The notes beneath the pieces are model-generated. The model made no database searches. It was not told where the DNA came from and saw nothing but the letters and a program-made list of their open reading frames with translations. From Epiperipatus broadwayi (Eukaryota > Onychophora > Udeonychophora > Euonychophora > Peripatidae), in NCBI GenBank assembly GCA_028023455.1, contig JAQFVV010006454.1, positions 526,001 to 590,000 on the forward strand: 64,000 nt of DNA, written 5' to 3'. Made by a program: the position numbers and the translations under genes. Shown here one piece after another: positions 13,200-23,524 of the stretch (positions are counted from its first letter, which is position 1; the number at the start of each line of letters is the position of its first letter).

Positions 13200-15560
13200 C
13201 AACAATATACATTCTGGAGGAACTTATATGTTGGACTATTTCCATCATCTACCATTAAATATTGAATGTCTTTAGAAATGTTAATTAAATTTTCCAAGTA
13301 CATTCAACTGTTAGTAATAGCCAACTGGTTAGTGTATACACAATATTTCAACTGGTATTATTATGCTCCCTTTTTCACATATTTCTAGTCTTGCCCAATT
13401 ACAAAACTAGCATGGAAATCATATCTGGATCTCAAGATTCTTGAATATTTAATTTTAGGTAACATTCTAATTAACTTCACATAATTATCAAAGATGTTCT
13501 TTCTGATTTTCCACTCTTAAAAGAGAAAAGTGCTTTCCAAATGTTATGTATAATCACAGTACGGAAATATTTGTCATTATCATGTAAAAAGTTTTCATGT
13601 ATTTTCTTCTTTGCTTCTTTTCCTCTCTATCCAATATTTTTGCATTTGCCAATTGAATGTTCATTGCTACATACATGGTTTTCTACTTTAGACATATCTC
13701 TTTTTTTTATTTTCTAATCATCAGTTTGTGATTTTTTAATTACTTTCAATAGGGCAACTTTACTAATTAATATAGATCATTCCAAATTTGCATAGTATTC
13801 CACAGATGTAGTTCTTATTTTTCAGTATTTTAAGTTTAGGCTTAGCAGATGTTAAAATTTCAATAGTTTGAAATGAGTATGAACATTGTTCTTATGATCT
13901 AGTGGTTGTAAATTTTTGTTAGTTTATCTGCTATTCCTGGTGTATATAAATACACTAGAGTATCAATAAATGTTTTTATGTTATTTTTGTTGTTTTATAG
14001 CTTTTTTAATGATAGCTGATGAATAACCATTTTTCATGAGAAATTGTTCCCAGTAGATCTTTTATTTTTCCAAATCACAAGTTTAAATGAGCAAATTTCT
14101 TTTACTTTCCATAGAGGTATTATAATTCCATGACTTATGTTTCTGGTGTGATTTTATGTCCATGCTAAGTAATATATTATAAGAATGGATATTTTGTAAA
14201 CTGTAAGAATGTCATCTTTTGTTCTTGTTCTGTTTCTATTTTAAATTTATTTGAAGGTGATAAGTTGTTGTTGATGTGGACTCAAAATGTTTGCAGTAAT
14301 GCTTTACCATATAACCATACAACAAATTATCATAAACACAATGAAAACAAACTTTACATGAAAATATAGTGCTATTTATGACTGTGGTTTCATTCATGTA
14401 AATATCACTACTCAGGAATGATATTGGTGAGCCCATAGGCATCCCTTGATTTTATTTTAAAAATTGCATGTTGTTTTGAACATATATTTATTTTTTGCAA
14501 AATGTTAATAGTGTGATTATACTATCAATTCTTCTGGTTGCAAGCTATTGTCAGCATTTCATCTTTTTCTTACAATAGACAATGTTTCATCACATGGTAA
14601 ATTTCTGAAAAAAAAATTCCACATAAAAGATTAACATATAATACTAAATCATCCATGCACTTTATTACTGTTACACAATACTTTATTTACCACCCTATTT
14701 TACAATTTATGCTTTCAATTGTTCCAGCAATCTTCTTCAGAACTTTTATATCTCCTAACTTCAACTGTTAAATGTCAACTGTTAAATTCAAATTTGGAGA
14801 TATAAAAGTTCTGAAGAAGATTGTTGGGGCAATTGAAACTGTAAACTTAAAAGATGGTGATAAATAAAGCATTGTGTAACAGTAGTAAAGTGCATGGATG
14901 ATTTAATATTATATGATATACATTTGATAATGTCATAAGAAAGAGTGGTTATTATACTTCTTAAAAAGTTAACATTAAGTCTTTTTTTTTTCAATTTTTA
15001 TATTTTTGATTAATCCTGCAAAGTGTTTAGAATCTCTGACAAAGGTCTATTTCTTGTATGTCAAAACAAGTTTTGGCAAAGTAAATTTTCTGAAATATGA
15101 TGTTATTTTACCTTTTTTTTTAATTACTAAAGTAGTTCAATGTATTCTAATTAATGACTGTCACTTTGTTTCTAAATTCAGGATTAGAATTTTTGCCATT
15201 GTTTTGTATTTGTCTATTGAGAAACTCTTGCATTTTGTTATCATCAACACTCGTATCCATTAAAATTGTAGCATTGCTTTCATCAACAAATTTGTCTTCT
15301 GATAGGAAATGTATGGTTTCAGTTTTTGTTTTCTCTTAAGTGTCCTTTTTACTCTCCGACCTAATACTGTTCTTCTAAAAGCAATTTTTGAGAGACTTCC
15401 TCAGTTACAACCATAATTTTAATAAAGTGATATTGAATGGTGTGATAGCAAAATTAATACTTTTTCAAGAACAAACATTTCAATGTCGGTTAGCTGATTA
15501 GAACTACCGTGGTCTTTGATAAAACCAAACAGGTTTACAAAGGTTTTCTTTTCACAGTTT
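13200..15560 (-). pseudogene. Penelope-like retroelement (RT and GIY-YIG endonuclease), broken
   Basis: Reading the minus strand from 15.56 kb downward, PLE landmarks occur in the right order. An N-terminal LTDIEMFVLEKVL block (family: L-T-x-x-E-x-x-x-L-x-K-G) comes first. It is followed by FVDESNATILMDTSVDDNKM (RT finger: DKG-x-x-x-V-x-MD-x-x-DY) and a FRKFTLPKL block. MPMGSPISFLSSDIYM at 14.4 kb is the diagnostic PLE 'MGSP-x-S-x-x-x-x-x-I-Y-M' motif, and VYDNLL, a decayed Y-V-D-D, follows. A NGYSSAIIKKAI stretch lies near 14.0 kb, then LYTPGIADKLTKIYN near 13.9 kb. The GIY-YIG tail is represented by NHVCSNEHSIGKCKNIG near 13.65 kb. The 3' untranslated end near 13.2-13.4 kb is shared with two other copies. 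Frameshifts, stops and a damaged catalytic box show it is inactive. A 250-bp inverted repeat interrupts it at 14.64-14.89 kb. Confidence 0.8.
14625..14905. repeat. Inverted repeat inside the PLE remnant
   Basis: A left arm (about 14.64-14.755 kb) containing CATCCATGCACTTTATTACT is complementary to a right arm (about 14.80-14.905 kb) containing AGTAAAGTGCATGGATGATT. The arms are roughly 110-120 bp with mismatches. Between them is about 40 bp holding two copies of TCAACTGTTAAA. It is either a foldback insertion or an inverted duplication that arose inside the PLE. Confidence 0.75.
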
Positions 15561-16102
15561 CCAAGCGGGTTTTTTTTACATTCTTTTATTCTTCCCTGTA
15601 ATTTAGAGTATGATTTTCTTACTGCTTGACAAATGCTTGTGAACTCTTCACCAATAAGTTTATGTTTTAAAAAAATATTCTATATTACCAATGAAATGCA
15701 AAATTTAATACTTGGAAAATCATTTAGCACTTTTTTTTTTTTAATAAGTCTTCACTTGTTCTTTGAGAAATTTTTACAACTCTTTGGAGGTGAAGTGGAG
15801 GTTTTAATTGCAAACCCTTAGGAACTATACCTTCAGATTTATATTTACAAAATAAAGTTCATTGATTTTTTTATTTTGACCAATGTTAGATATAATTGTA
15901 CATAATATCTAAAGTTTGACCTATTATTTGATCCATACTGAATATTTATTATTGTGTGAAGATTTCTGATGATGACATTTTAGTTGTACTTATATGATGG
16001 ACTATTTCCAACATCTAAAATTTAATATTGAATGCGTTTAGAAAAAAATTTAAACTTTGGTGTTTTTTTTTTCCAATTACATTCAACACATAGTTTCGTA
16101 TA

Positions 16103-17459
16103 TAGGATGTCCACCAAGTCTCTGTGGAAATTTTAAAAAATACAACTTTATTAGTGTAATAGAAAAAAATCTGTAAAAAGTATTAGAAAGATTAATGTAT
16201 CTAGTTTTAAGCAAAATTATTTACTAACTCTTCAACACAATATTTTAATAATTTTTCAAAACTTTAAAAATACTTCTTTTTTAGAATTACATGACTCATG
16301 GCTTCAACTGAAGAAAGGTAAAATATGTCTTTTGGTTGGCTGAACTGAAATCTACTGTTGTTGGACAAAGAAAGTTTAGAAGTGAATATAGTAAAGAACT
16401 ACCTTGTAAGAAATCTATTGCCAAATGGATAATTCAAAGACCCAGCCCTAATACATGATAATCCAAAATCTGGCAAGACATGTGTCAGCAAAGAAAGTAT
16501 ATCATCTATACAAAAATCTTTAAAGTAACTTCAAGAAAGTCATTAAGATGAACATCACTAGAACTAAAGCTTTCAAAATCCACTGTTCATAATATTCTGT
16601 GGAAAAGATATCACATGAAACCTTAAAAATTTCAATTGAATCAAATGTTGTTAGAAGAGGACTATCATGCATGGCTAACTTTCTGCCATGAGTTCAATGA
16701 AGAACTTGGCAATGATGATGCATTTGTGAGTACTTCAATGTTCTCTGGTAAATCAACATTCCATATTAGTGGCAAGCTCAACAGGCATAATTTCTGGGTT
16801 TGGGGAACTGAAAACCCAAATGGAATAGTTGAACATAAAAGTGTCTTTTCTAAAGTTAATGTGTGATGTGCTTTGGAAAAAAGTCAAATCATAGGGCCAT
16901 TATTTTTTGAAGATCATGCTATTAATAGTGATATCTATTTAATATGCTGCAGAATTACTTTATTCCTCAGCTTAAACAATGAGGACTAAAAGATGATACT
17001 GTATTCAAGATGGAGCTCCTTGCCACTTTGCTCTGCATGTTGTACAGTTTCAAAATCAGAAATTTCTTATTCTTCACAGATGTATTGGAAGAGATAGTCC
17101 ATTATTTGTCTTCACATTTGCTTGACTTGACTCCATTAGATTTTTTGTAGAGACATGGGAAAACAATAGTGTATGCAACCAAATGTCAATTGTTAGAAGA
17201 TTTTAAAGTTAAAATAATTAATGTAATTTCAGCCGTTACTATAAATCAATTGGCAAATGTTTTTAGAGAAATACAAAGTCATATTTCCCTTTGTAATACT
17301 GATGATAGTGGACATGTGGAAACTTAATAAAAGACACTAAAACAACAAAAAAAATGTAGATTTTCTTATTTCCAATAGATTCTACATATTTTCTCTATCA
17401 CGAATATTAAAAAAGTTATATTTTTTTTAAATTTTACATAGACTTTATGAACTCCATGT
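16103..17459 (+). mobile_element. Mariner/Tc1-type DNA transposon, decayed, TA-flanked
   Basis: About 1.36 kb bounded by imperfect terminal inverted repeats of roughly 50 bp. The left end starts GGATGTCCACCAAGTCTCTG and the complement of the right end starts CATGGAGTTCATAAAGTCTA; both then run through an AAATTTTAAAAAATA-like block to an ACTTT block. TA dinucleotides flank both ends, the usual target for this superfamily. It carries one broken transposase gene on the plus strand and is nested in a PLE remnant, so it inserted after the PLE. Confidence 0.85.
16298..17328 (+). pseudogene. Mariner-type transposase pseudogene
   Basis: The ATG at 16298 opens MASTEER, then a one-base shift leads into VKYVFWLAELKSTVVGQRKF and SIAKWIIQ. 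This is the helix-turn-helix DNA-binding region typical of the mariner group whose transposases start near 'KY-x-x-W-x-AE-x-KS'. KSTVHNILWKRYHMKP is the second helix-turn-helix. A 76-codon open stretch (16636-16866) holds MFSGKSTFHISGKLNRHN and VWGTENP, the region of the first catalytic aspartate; in relatives the core reads FSDE-x-TFH, so D-E has become G-K here. Further on IIGPLFFEDHAI is readable, then stops multiply, and the end reads like a 'GHVET' C-terminus. At about 340 codons the length is normal for the family. The gene cannot make an active enzyme. Confidence 0.85.
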
Positions 17460-17610
17460 ATATATAATGCTTTAATTTATCATCCCTCTTACATAAATAT
17501 TTCCAGTTTGACCACTGCTACTACTAGAATAAAAATCTAACCTGGACCTTAATGTTGCAGTTCAACATTATTTGATAACTAACTGGGCCATTCTATATAA
17601 TACAACAGGC

Positions 17611-17690
17611 AATAAAATAATTTCATATATATATATGGTTCCTCCTTATTATAAAATAATTTCATATATATATATGGTTCCTCCTTATTC
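17611..17690. repeat. Two-copy 40-bp tandem repeat
   Basis: The 40-bp unit (17611-17650) is repeated immediately (17651-17690) with almost no change. The near-identity suggests a recent duplication inside older PLE sequence. Confidence 0.9.
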
Positions 17691-18154
17691 CACATCTTTA
17701 TTCTAGGAGCAAAGTTAATTAGTGGATTCTAGACATTATGTATTGTCATACTTTGGGATTACTTTCAATTGTAACACGAACAGATTCCTTGGCTTTTCTT
17801 CTTCATACGTTTTTTTCTTTATACAATATTTATGTATTTGCCCAATTGAACATATGTTTATTGGTACATACATTGTCTTTAATATACATCTGTTTTTTTT
17901 AGTCATCAGTTTGTATTATTTTTGTATTGCTTTTTATGTTTAATTAAGTAAATATAAAAATATTGGTTAGAATGGAAAATTTATGTAAAAGAAAATTCAA
18001 AGAATTTGCTTACATTACAATGGCAAATAACCTCATGATATTATAATACATAATATCTTAAAGCCATTAATTAACTTTGATCTTAGAAAAACATGGAGAA
18101 ATCATAGAGAATCTCATAGATAATTGTTTAAAATTTCTAGTGGATGTTGCCTTT

Positions 18155-18228
18155 GTCAGATTAGCTCAATTAGTTAGAGGTTTACCATAGAGATCAATAA
18201 TCTAAAAGTCCAGATTTGATTACTATGC
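18155..18228 (+). ncRNA. tRNA-like promoter region of a degenerate SINE
   Basis: TTAGCTCAATTAGTTAGAGG is close to the D-arm/A-box of many tRNAs, and TCCAGATTTGATTAC about 40 bp further is a decayed T-arm/B-box (family GGTTCGATTCC). The acceptor stem is not formed, so this is read as the head of an old tRNA-derived SINE and not as a tRNA gene. Confidence 0.5.
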
Positions 18229-18639
18229 TGGTATTGTTACTTGTTGGGCCAATGACAACTGGAGAAAAAATAATGATAATAGCATTTGAAACACTATCAG
18301 GATGAAATTGAAAAATCTAAATAAAGTTTACTTTTTTTAAAGATGTTCATGAATGAATATTGGATGATGGTCAAAATATTACAACATATAATTATAGCAG
18401 AATATACCAACATTACAAAGTTTTCAGGCAATCATATTGGTTGACATTCTTTATTTAATAACATAACGTTTTTCTTGACATCTGGTCACAATATAGATAT
18501 ATATTTCAAATACCATAATCCTATGTGGATATGACATTCTTCACCTAAAGAAAATTAGAGAAGCAAAATTCGTAGTGATTCTTAAGAAACTAGATTATAT
18601 CAATGAATATGATGATATATGTAAATTACACTTTATTTA

Positions 18640-19300
18640 AAAAAAAAACAATTATAGTCTATTTGTCTAAATACCTGTTCTTTTGTATTGAATTTTCACA
18701 TCTACTACTATCGCATCCATATCACCTTTTTTTATTTTCTGTCTTGTTTTTATTGATTGAATTTTTAATCTTGTTAAATGTGTCTGTACTGGTAATGAAT
18801 CCACAAGTTTTTTTGTTTTTTTTTTTATAAATAGATTACCCAAGCAGTCAAATATCTCAGTTATATTCGGACAAAAACCGGATGCAATTTATATGTGTAT
18901 TAAATATTATTTTATGAGTAATGAAATGAAATTGAATATAATATTAGACAGTTTTACATCAATATTAATTATGTAATTAATATTAATTTTTACTGATACA
19001 TATACGTCATCATCAATGGAATAAATGATTTACCCAATGAGCATTGATTGTTCAATTAGTCTATATTACTTGAGAATAATCTAGGTTCTTTTTTGATATC
19101 TAGTTGCATTATGGCAGAGTTGAAGTGAGAGTTAAGTTGATTAAAAAAATTATGTTTGCAGTGCAAAAATTAAAAAATAATTCCTATTTTACGAGAGAGT
19201 GGTGCAATCAAAAATATTGTTGTCAACAATTGCATGATGATTTAGTTACTTAATACAACTGGCATCATAAGACTGAGTTTCTGCACTAGTAAATGCTTGT
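18640..19300. other. AT-rich sequence with no recognised feature
   Basis: Contains poly-A and poly-T runs and one hydrophobic reading frame (18603-18830) without a motif. Nothing else was seen. Confidence 0.45.
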
Positions 19301-19308
19301 TATTCTGT

Positions 19309-19309
19309 G

Positions 19310-19355
<46 letters not shown>
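19309..19355. repeat. (TA)n(TG)n compound microsatellite
   Basis: About 24 bp of TA repeats pass directly into about 22 bp of TG repeats. Confidence 0.95.
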
Positions 19356-19659
19356 AAAATGTTTCTCAGTCATATCAGACAAACGTTGGCTTTATTTTTT
19401 TTATATATAGCAAATTTTCAAAAGGTAATTCGAATTTTTTTCATTATATATAAAATAAAATAATTTTAGATTTTTTTTAGAACATAAAATATTTTATATA
19501 CACATTTTGCATTAGCATTACATATGTCATATTTCAGCAGCCCCTGATAATAGCATGGAAAAAAACATGATATAAAATGTTGTGGAATAGTAGAGATTCT
19601 ACTTAAAAATTAACTTTAGCAAACATAAATAATTCTTGCTTTTAAAACTATATATATAT

Positions 19660-19850
19660 GAATTCATAGTATTATTTCGGGAGCTTCCATATTAAAAAAT
19701 ACATATACTAAATAGCTGACGTTTCAGTACAATAACAAGAACTTTCCTCAGAGGAAAGTGATGAAAGTACTTGTTACTGTATTGAAACATCAGCTATTTA
19801 ACGACTATATTTTTATTACACGGAAGCACCCGGAAATTACACTATGAATT
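19660..19850. mobile_element. Foldback element, family A (copy 1)
   Basis: The two arms, about 85-95 bp each, are complementary. The outer part reads GAATTCATAGT on the left and ACTATGAATTT on the right. The inner part reads AATAGCTGACGTTTCAGTAC on the left and its complement on the right. The centre is CCTCAGAGG. The outer sequence is flanked by short (TA)n. The inner part is shared with the element at 26.50-26.72 kb, which defines the family. Each arm carries a hammerhead-like motif reading outward. Confidence 0.8.
19715..19751 (-). ncRNA. Hammerhead-like motif in family A foldback
   Basis: The minus strand reads CTGAGGA, an extra A, a hairpin candidate (AGTTC against GTACT, imperfect) and then GAAACGTCAGC. 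CTGANGA, GAAA and an NUH site (GTC) in this order are the hammerhead core elements. The extra base beside the core and the imperfect stem weaken the case. The opposite arm has ATC in place of GTC. Confidence 0.3.
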
Positions 19851-19859
19851 TATCATTTA

Positions 19860-21540
19860 TCCAAAAGAGTATTAGAATTAATATATATATATGAATTATA
19901 TAAAGAAACCAAATCATATGAGGCTAGCAGCAAATACAAATATTTTGAATTAAACAGGCGTTTATAAACAAATTCATTTCAATTCGATTTATAAAAACAT
20001 AAATTGCAAAAAACAATAATCAAATGTCTAATTCTGTATGAACTAAAAGCTAAAAAAAAACACAATAAACTGCATTGCTATACTTTAGATAATAACAGTA
20101 TATATTTTAAGAAAAAGAGGTAATATATATTTTCATTTCAAAAGTTTCCGAATCAAAGGAAAGAAAAAACGATGGCGCTAAAGAACTAAAACGCGTTAAA
20201 CATGCAAATGAAATTATCTTCGTAAAACAAAAACACACACACACATTATATAGTTTTAAATTCCCAGTAAAATAAAAAAGCTGTCCCAGTAAATGCTGAA
20301 GCAAATTGTTTTATATATCGATAAAATCTTGACTGCAAAAATAAATGTGCATTAATATAAAAATAGACAAAAAAATATGTGTATCATAGTCAAGAATTGT
20401 TTTTTTTAAATAACTCTTTACACGTGTAAAAGTTTGTGCTCATACACCCTATATATTATTATACGTTATTGTTTTCATATATTTATTTAGTAAATTTCAA
20501 ATTAATAAAATAGCTAAAATATCTCTTGTTTTAGTTAGCAATTAATTTCTCATTCTTATGCAAGACAATTGACAAACGATTTTATTCAAATAGAACTTAT
20601 ATACAAAAATTAAATTTGTTGTACAAGAAGAATAAATAATCATTAAAACAATACTCACTTAGCATAGTTTAATAATCAAACGTTTAATTAAACAATAGTT
20701 TGTTTCAAAAAGCATAAAAACAATACCTGTTTTGCATATAAAAATTATGATCTATTAATAAATAAGCAAATGAGTTCCGTTTTGAATTTTATTTATTTGA
20801 CTTTTAATGTTGGTTTTTTTTTTTAAATTAATACATATTAAAATACAGCGTAGTGTTCACATTTAATAAGTGTATTTATTAGCAATAGCAAATAAATCTT
20901 AAATATAATTTATATTTAAGGAAGAAAAATTTTAATCTGAAAAATTCATCGGCATTGTTTTTTTGTTTTTTTTTGGTGATGGTGTGAAGGATTGTATGTG
21001 ATACAAATAATATATTTGAAATATATTTACACCTGCCAACAATACATTCAGCATAAATTTTATTAAAAAGAGTGTAAATAATAAAAAATTACACAATCCT
21101 ATTATTATTTACTAAAAACAAAAATTATATAGGAATAAGTAAACTGCAAGTTAATAAAACATAATTATATGACTATTCATCGCTATTGATAATAATAGTA
21201 TTGTATTATTTATGTTATTGTTTCATTGACAATGGTTTTCTTCAGAAATTTTATATGTCGACATAACAATAAAAAATATCGACTGATTTACAACATCGTT
21301 TATATTTAAAAACAGAAAAAAATAAGTTCTCAAAATCATATTTTGCATTTATGTATTCATAAAAAATAACGCACCCTACAAAGATATTTTAAACAAAAAA
21401 TTTAACTACACAATCTTACTATGTTAATTCATAAGTATTGTTTGCAAACTTATTTGTAATATATATATATTTCAAAATTATAATGATCATCAGAATACGG
21501 AAATGGAAGATAATGTTAAAACAATATGAAAACTACTAAA
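19860..21540. other. AT-rich sequence with no recognised feature
   Basis: No gene or repeat recognised. The 65-codon minus-strand frame at 20.1-20.3 kb shows no motif. Confidence 0.5.
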
Positions 21541-21542
21541 AA

Positions 21543-21645
21543 GTCAAGCGTTGTTAACCGAGAGGTCAGCGCAGCCCCTTGCAAGCAAGCAGTTGGTTGC
21601 AGATGGTTGTTGCAGGTTCGCTTCCCCGCCGATGCTATGACATAT
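21543..21645 (+). ncRNA. tRNA-derived SINE head (copy 1)
   Basis: An A-box-like TAACCGAGAGGTCAGC and a B-box-like CAGGTTCGCTTCC about 60 bp apart form an internal pol III promoter. The copy at 22.4 kb shares the upstream GTCAAG-GTTG block and the downstream CCGATGCTATGA. The body after it is AT-rich and ends in an A-rich stretch. The region between the boxes is longer than in a normal tRNA. Confidence 0.7.
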
Positions 21646-22424
21646 GGGGAAAAAAAGAATAGCATTAATATAGTTAGCATTCTAAATTCCTTCAATAAAT
21701 TCTAAATCGGAACTTGCAAATCATTTTAAAATAATAGCAGATTTTAAACATGTTTCAGACATAAGTGTGATCAATATAAAGATAGTGAATTTTCTATTAA
21801 GAACTGCTAACAATTTTTAGTGCACAAAAACAGCAAATTTTTGACTGAAATAATACAATGCATATTGGAAATAAAAATTTTAAAATAAGTTTATTAAAAG
21901 CCTTTGAATATTAAAAATTATGTAAAATGATACAAAAATAAATTAATGTTGACATAATTAAAAAAACAACTTTAAATTCACAAAAAAGCTATAGAATGTC
22001 TCAAAAATATATAACATCTTAATATTTGGAGAAACAAAAAAAATAACATTAGAAAAGGAGTGTAAGAGTTTACAAATAGCAAGAAAGTAAAATAATCTGT
22101 ATAATTACATTTGAATTGTCAAGTATTTTAAATTAATAAATTAAATATGTAAAAAAATATATGGGGAAAAAAAGTGCTAGCAAGTAATAAAACAATTTTT
22201 TATATCTTAAAAACAATTGGAAATTTTTTTTTAATGTCAAAATTCTTTACCAAATGACTAAATAATAAAGATGAGATAAGTTACTTAAAGAATACAATAG
22301 TTGAAATTGATTTTTAAAGTCTTGAAAAACTACATTAGTTATTATAGTTCTGTCCATTTGTTGCCATTTTTTCCAGAAGATTTTTGTCAAAATAGTTACA
22401 ACTCTTCTATAATTAACTTTTTTT

Positions 22425-22521
22425 ATGTATCATAGCATCGGCCAGAAAGCAAACCCACTAACCTGGGACAACTGCTTGTAAGGCAGCTGTGCTGACCACT
22501 CGACCACCAACACTTGACATT
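22425..22521 (-). ncRNA. tRNA-derived SINE head (copy 2, opposite strand)
   Basis: The minus strand reads TGGTCGAGTGGTCAGC (A-box), an anticodon-arm-like CTGCCTTACAAGCAG, and GGGTTTGCTTTCTGG (B-box), then CCGATGCTATGA as in copy 1. The arm has a complementary CTGC/GCAG stem and a seven-base loop, so the tRNA origin is clear. No full acceptor stem can be formed. Confidence 0.7.
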
Positions 22522-22755
22522 ATTGGCCCCAAATTGAACACGAAAATAGCTGGATTTTAAAGTGGTTTTGAGAATAATAGATTTCATCCAATTATTGAGA
22601 GAAGTTATAAAAAGGAGATCATATAAATGATTATACTTTGGATTTTTAGATTGTGAAATTCCTGCCTTTTAAGCACTTTCATACACTTTTGAAAAATATT
22701 TATCAAAATGAAATGAAAGTAATTGTCAAACATGGTGTTACTAAAAAAATTAATA

Positions 22756-23522
22756 TTAACACTTTGCATGCCCAATTCATTTAAAAATGAAGTAGCTTGA
22801 TGTCACTCTAAATCAGTCACTTTTCGTACTATGATTATGATTTTGGACTCTTTTTAAAGATTAAAAAAAGTTCTGTAAGATGCTGCCCTCTCTTGAATTA
22901 TTTTACAAGTAAAAAATCAATAAAATGGCCTTATATGTCAAACAAAGAAAAAATAATGCCCCTTCTTAAATCTTATTGGGTATTAAATTTTGACAACAAA
23001 GAAAATGGCTGCCAAAAAGTAAAGAGTTACGATCTGTTTTTTTTTTTGTTTTTTTTTGAAAATGATAAACGAATGTTTTAGACCATTTTAACAGTATTTT
23101 TTGACCAATTATAAATTATTTTGATAAAATATGCTAAAAATAAATTATATTGGAAAAATAGTGAAGACTTTTAACAAAAATTATTTGCTTTTTTCTACAA
23201 CTAAAAATGGCAAAGAAAATCACGTTGTTAGCAAAAACATTTTGATTGATGAGTAAGATTTCCTTTTACATTTTCTGCTAGTGAAAATTTATATATTTAT
23301 ATAATAACAATTTATTTTTGAAAAAACTTTCATTCATTTTTATAACCTGACAAATTATTAATATACTTTTTACAAAGAAAACTAAAGTGAATATAATATT
23401 AAAACATGAATATATTTTGATGTTTGAGTTTGTGAATTGCCACTTGACTTTAAATTGACCAATTAAAAGTTTCAACTTTTACATCATTTGGCCCATAAAA
23501 TAATCAGCACTCTAAAGATTAA
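22756..23522 (+). mobile_element. piggyBac-type MITE, oldest copy
   Basis: Flanked by TTAA at 22756-22759 and 23519-23522. It aligns with the two younger copies at 43.96 and 54.39 kb. Shared blocks include a GATGTCACTCTAA start region, AGTTCTGTAAGATG, ATTTTACAAGTAAAAAAT, an ACTTTCATTC..AACCTGA block, and the end block AATTGACCAATTAAAAG. The termini have drifted (CACTTT for CCCTTTT). It has no coding capacity. Confidence 0.75.
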
Positions 23523-23524
23523 TA

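Larger units (their letters stand above)
15980..17945 (-). pseudogene. Third Penelope-like element 3' part, split by a mariner insertion
   Basis: The outer pieces 15.98-16.10 kb and 17.46-17.94 kb are collinear with 13.22-13.74 kb once the mariner element is removed. The right piece on the minus strand reads KDNVCTNKHMFNWANT and then KAKESVRVTIESNPKV. These match the PLE endonuclease tail (H-x-x-x-x-x-H-x-x-x-W-x-x-x-x-I and KRK-x-KE-x-x-I). The left piece is the shared 3' untranslated end. A 40-bp tandem duplication at 17.61-17.69 kb also lies in the right piece. Confidence 0.7.

Noticed and set aside
15006-15821. Plus-strand frames of 60-85 codons
   Set aside because: They are antisense shadows of the minus-strand PLE coding remnant.
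22425-22521. Functional tRNA gene
   Set aside because: A- and B-boxes and an anticodon arm are present but no acceptor stem forms, and a related copy with the same downstream block shows it is a SINE.
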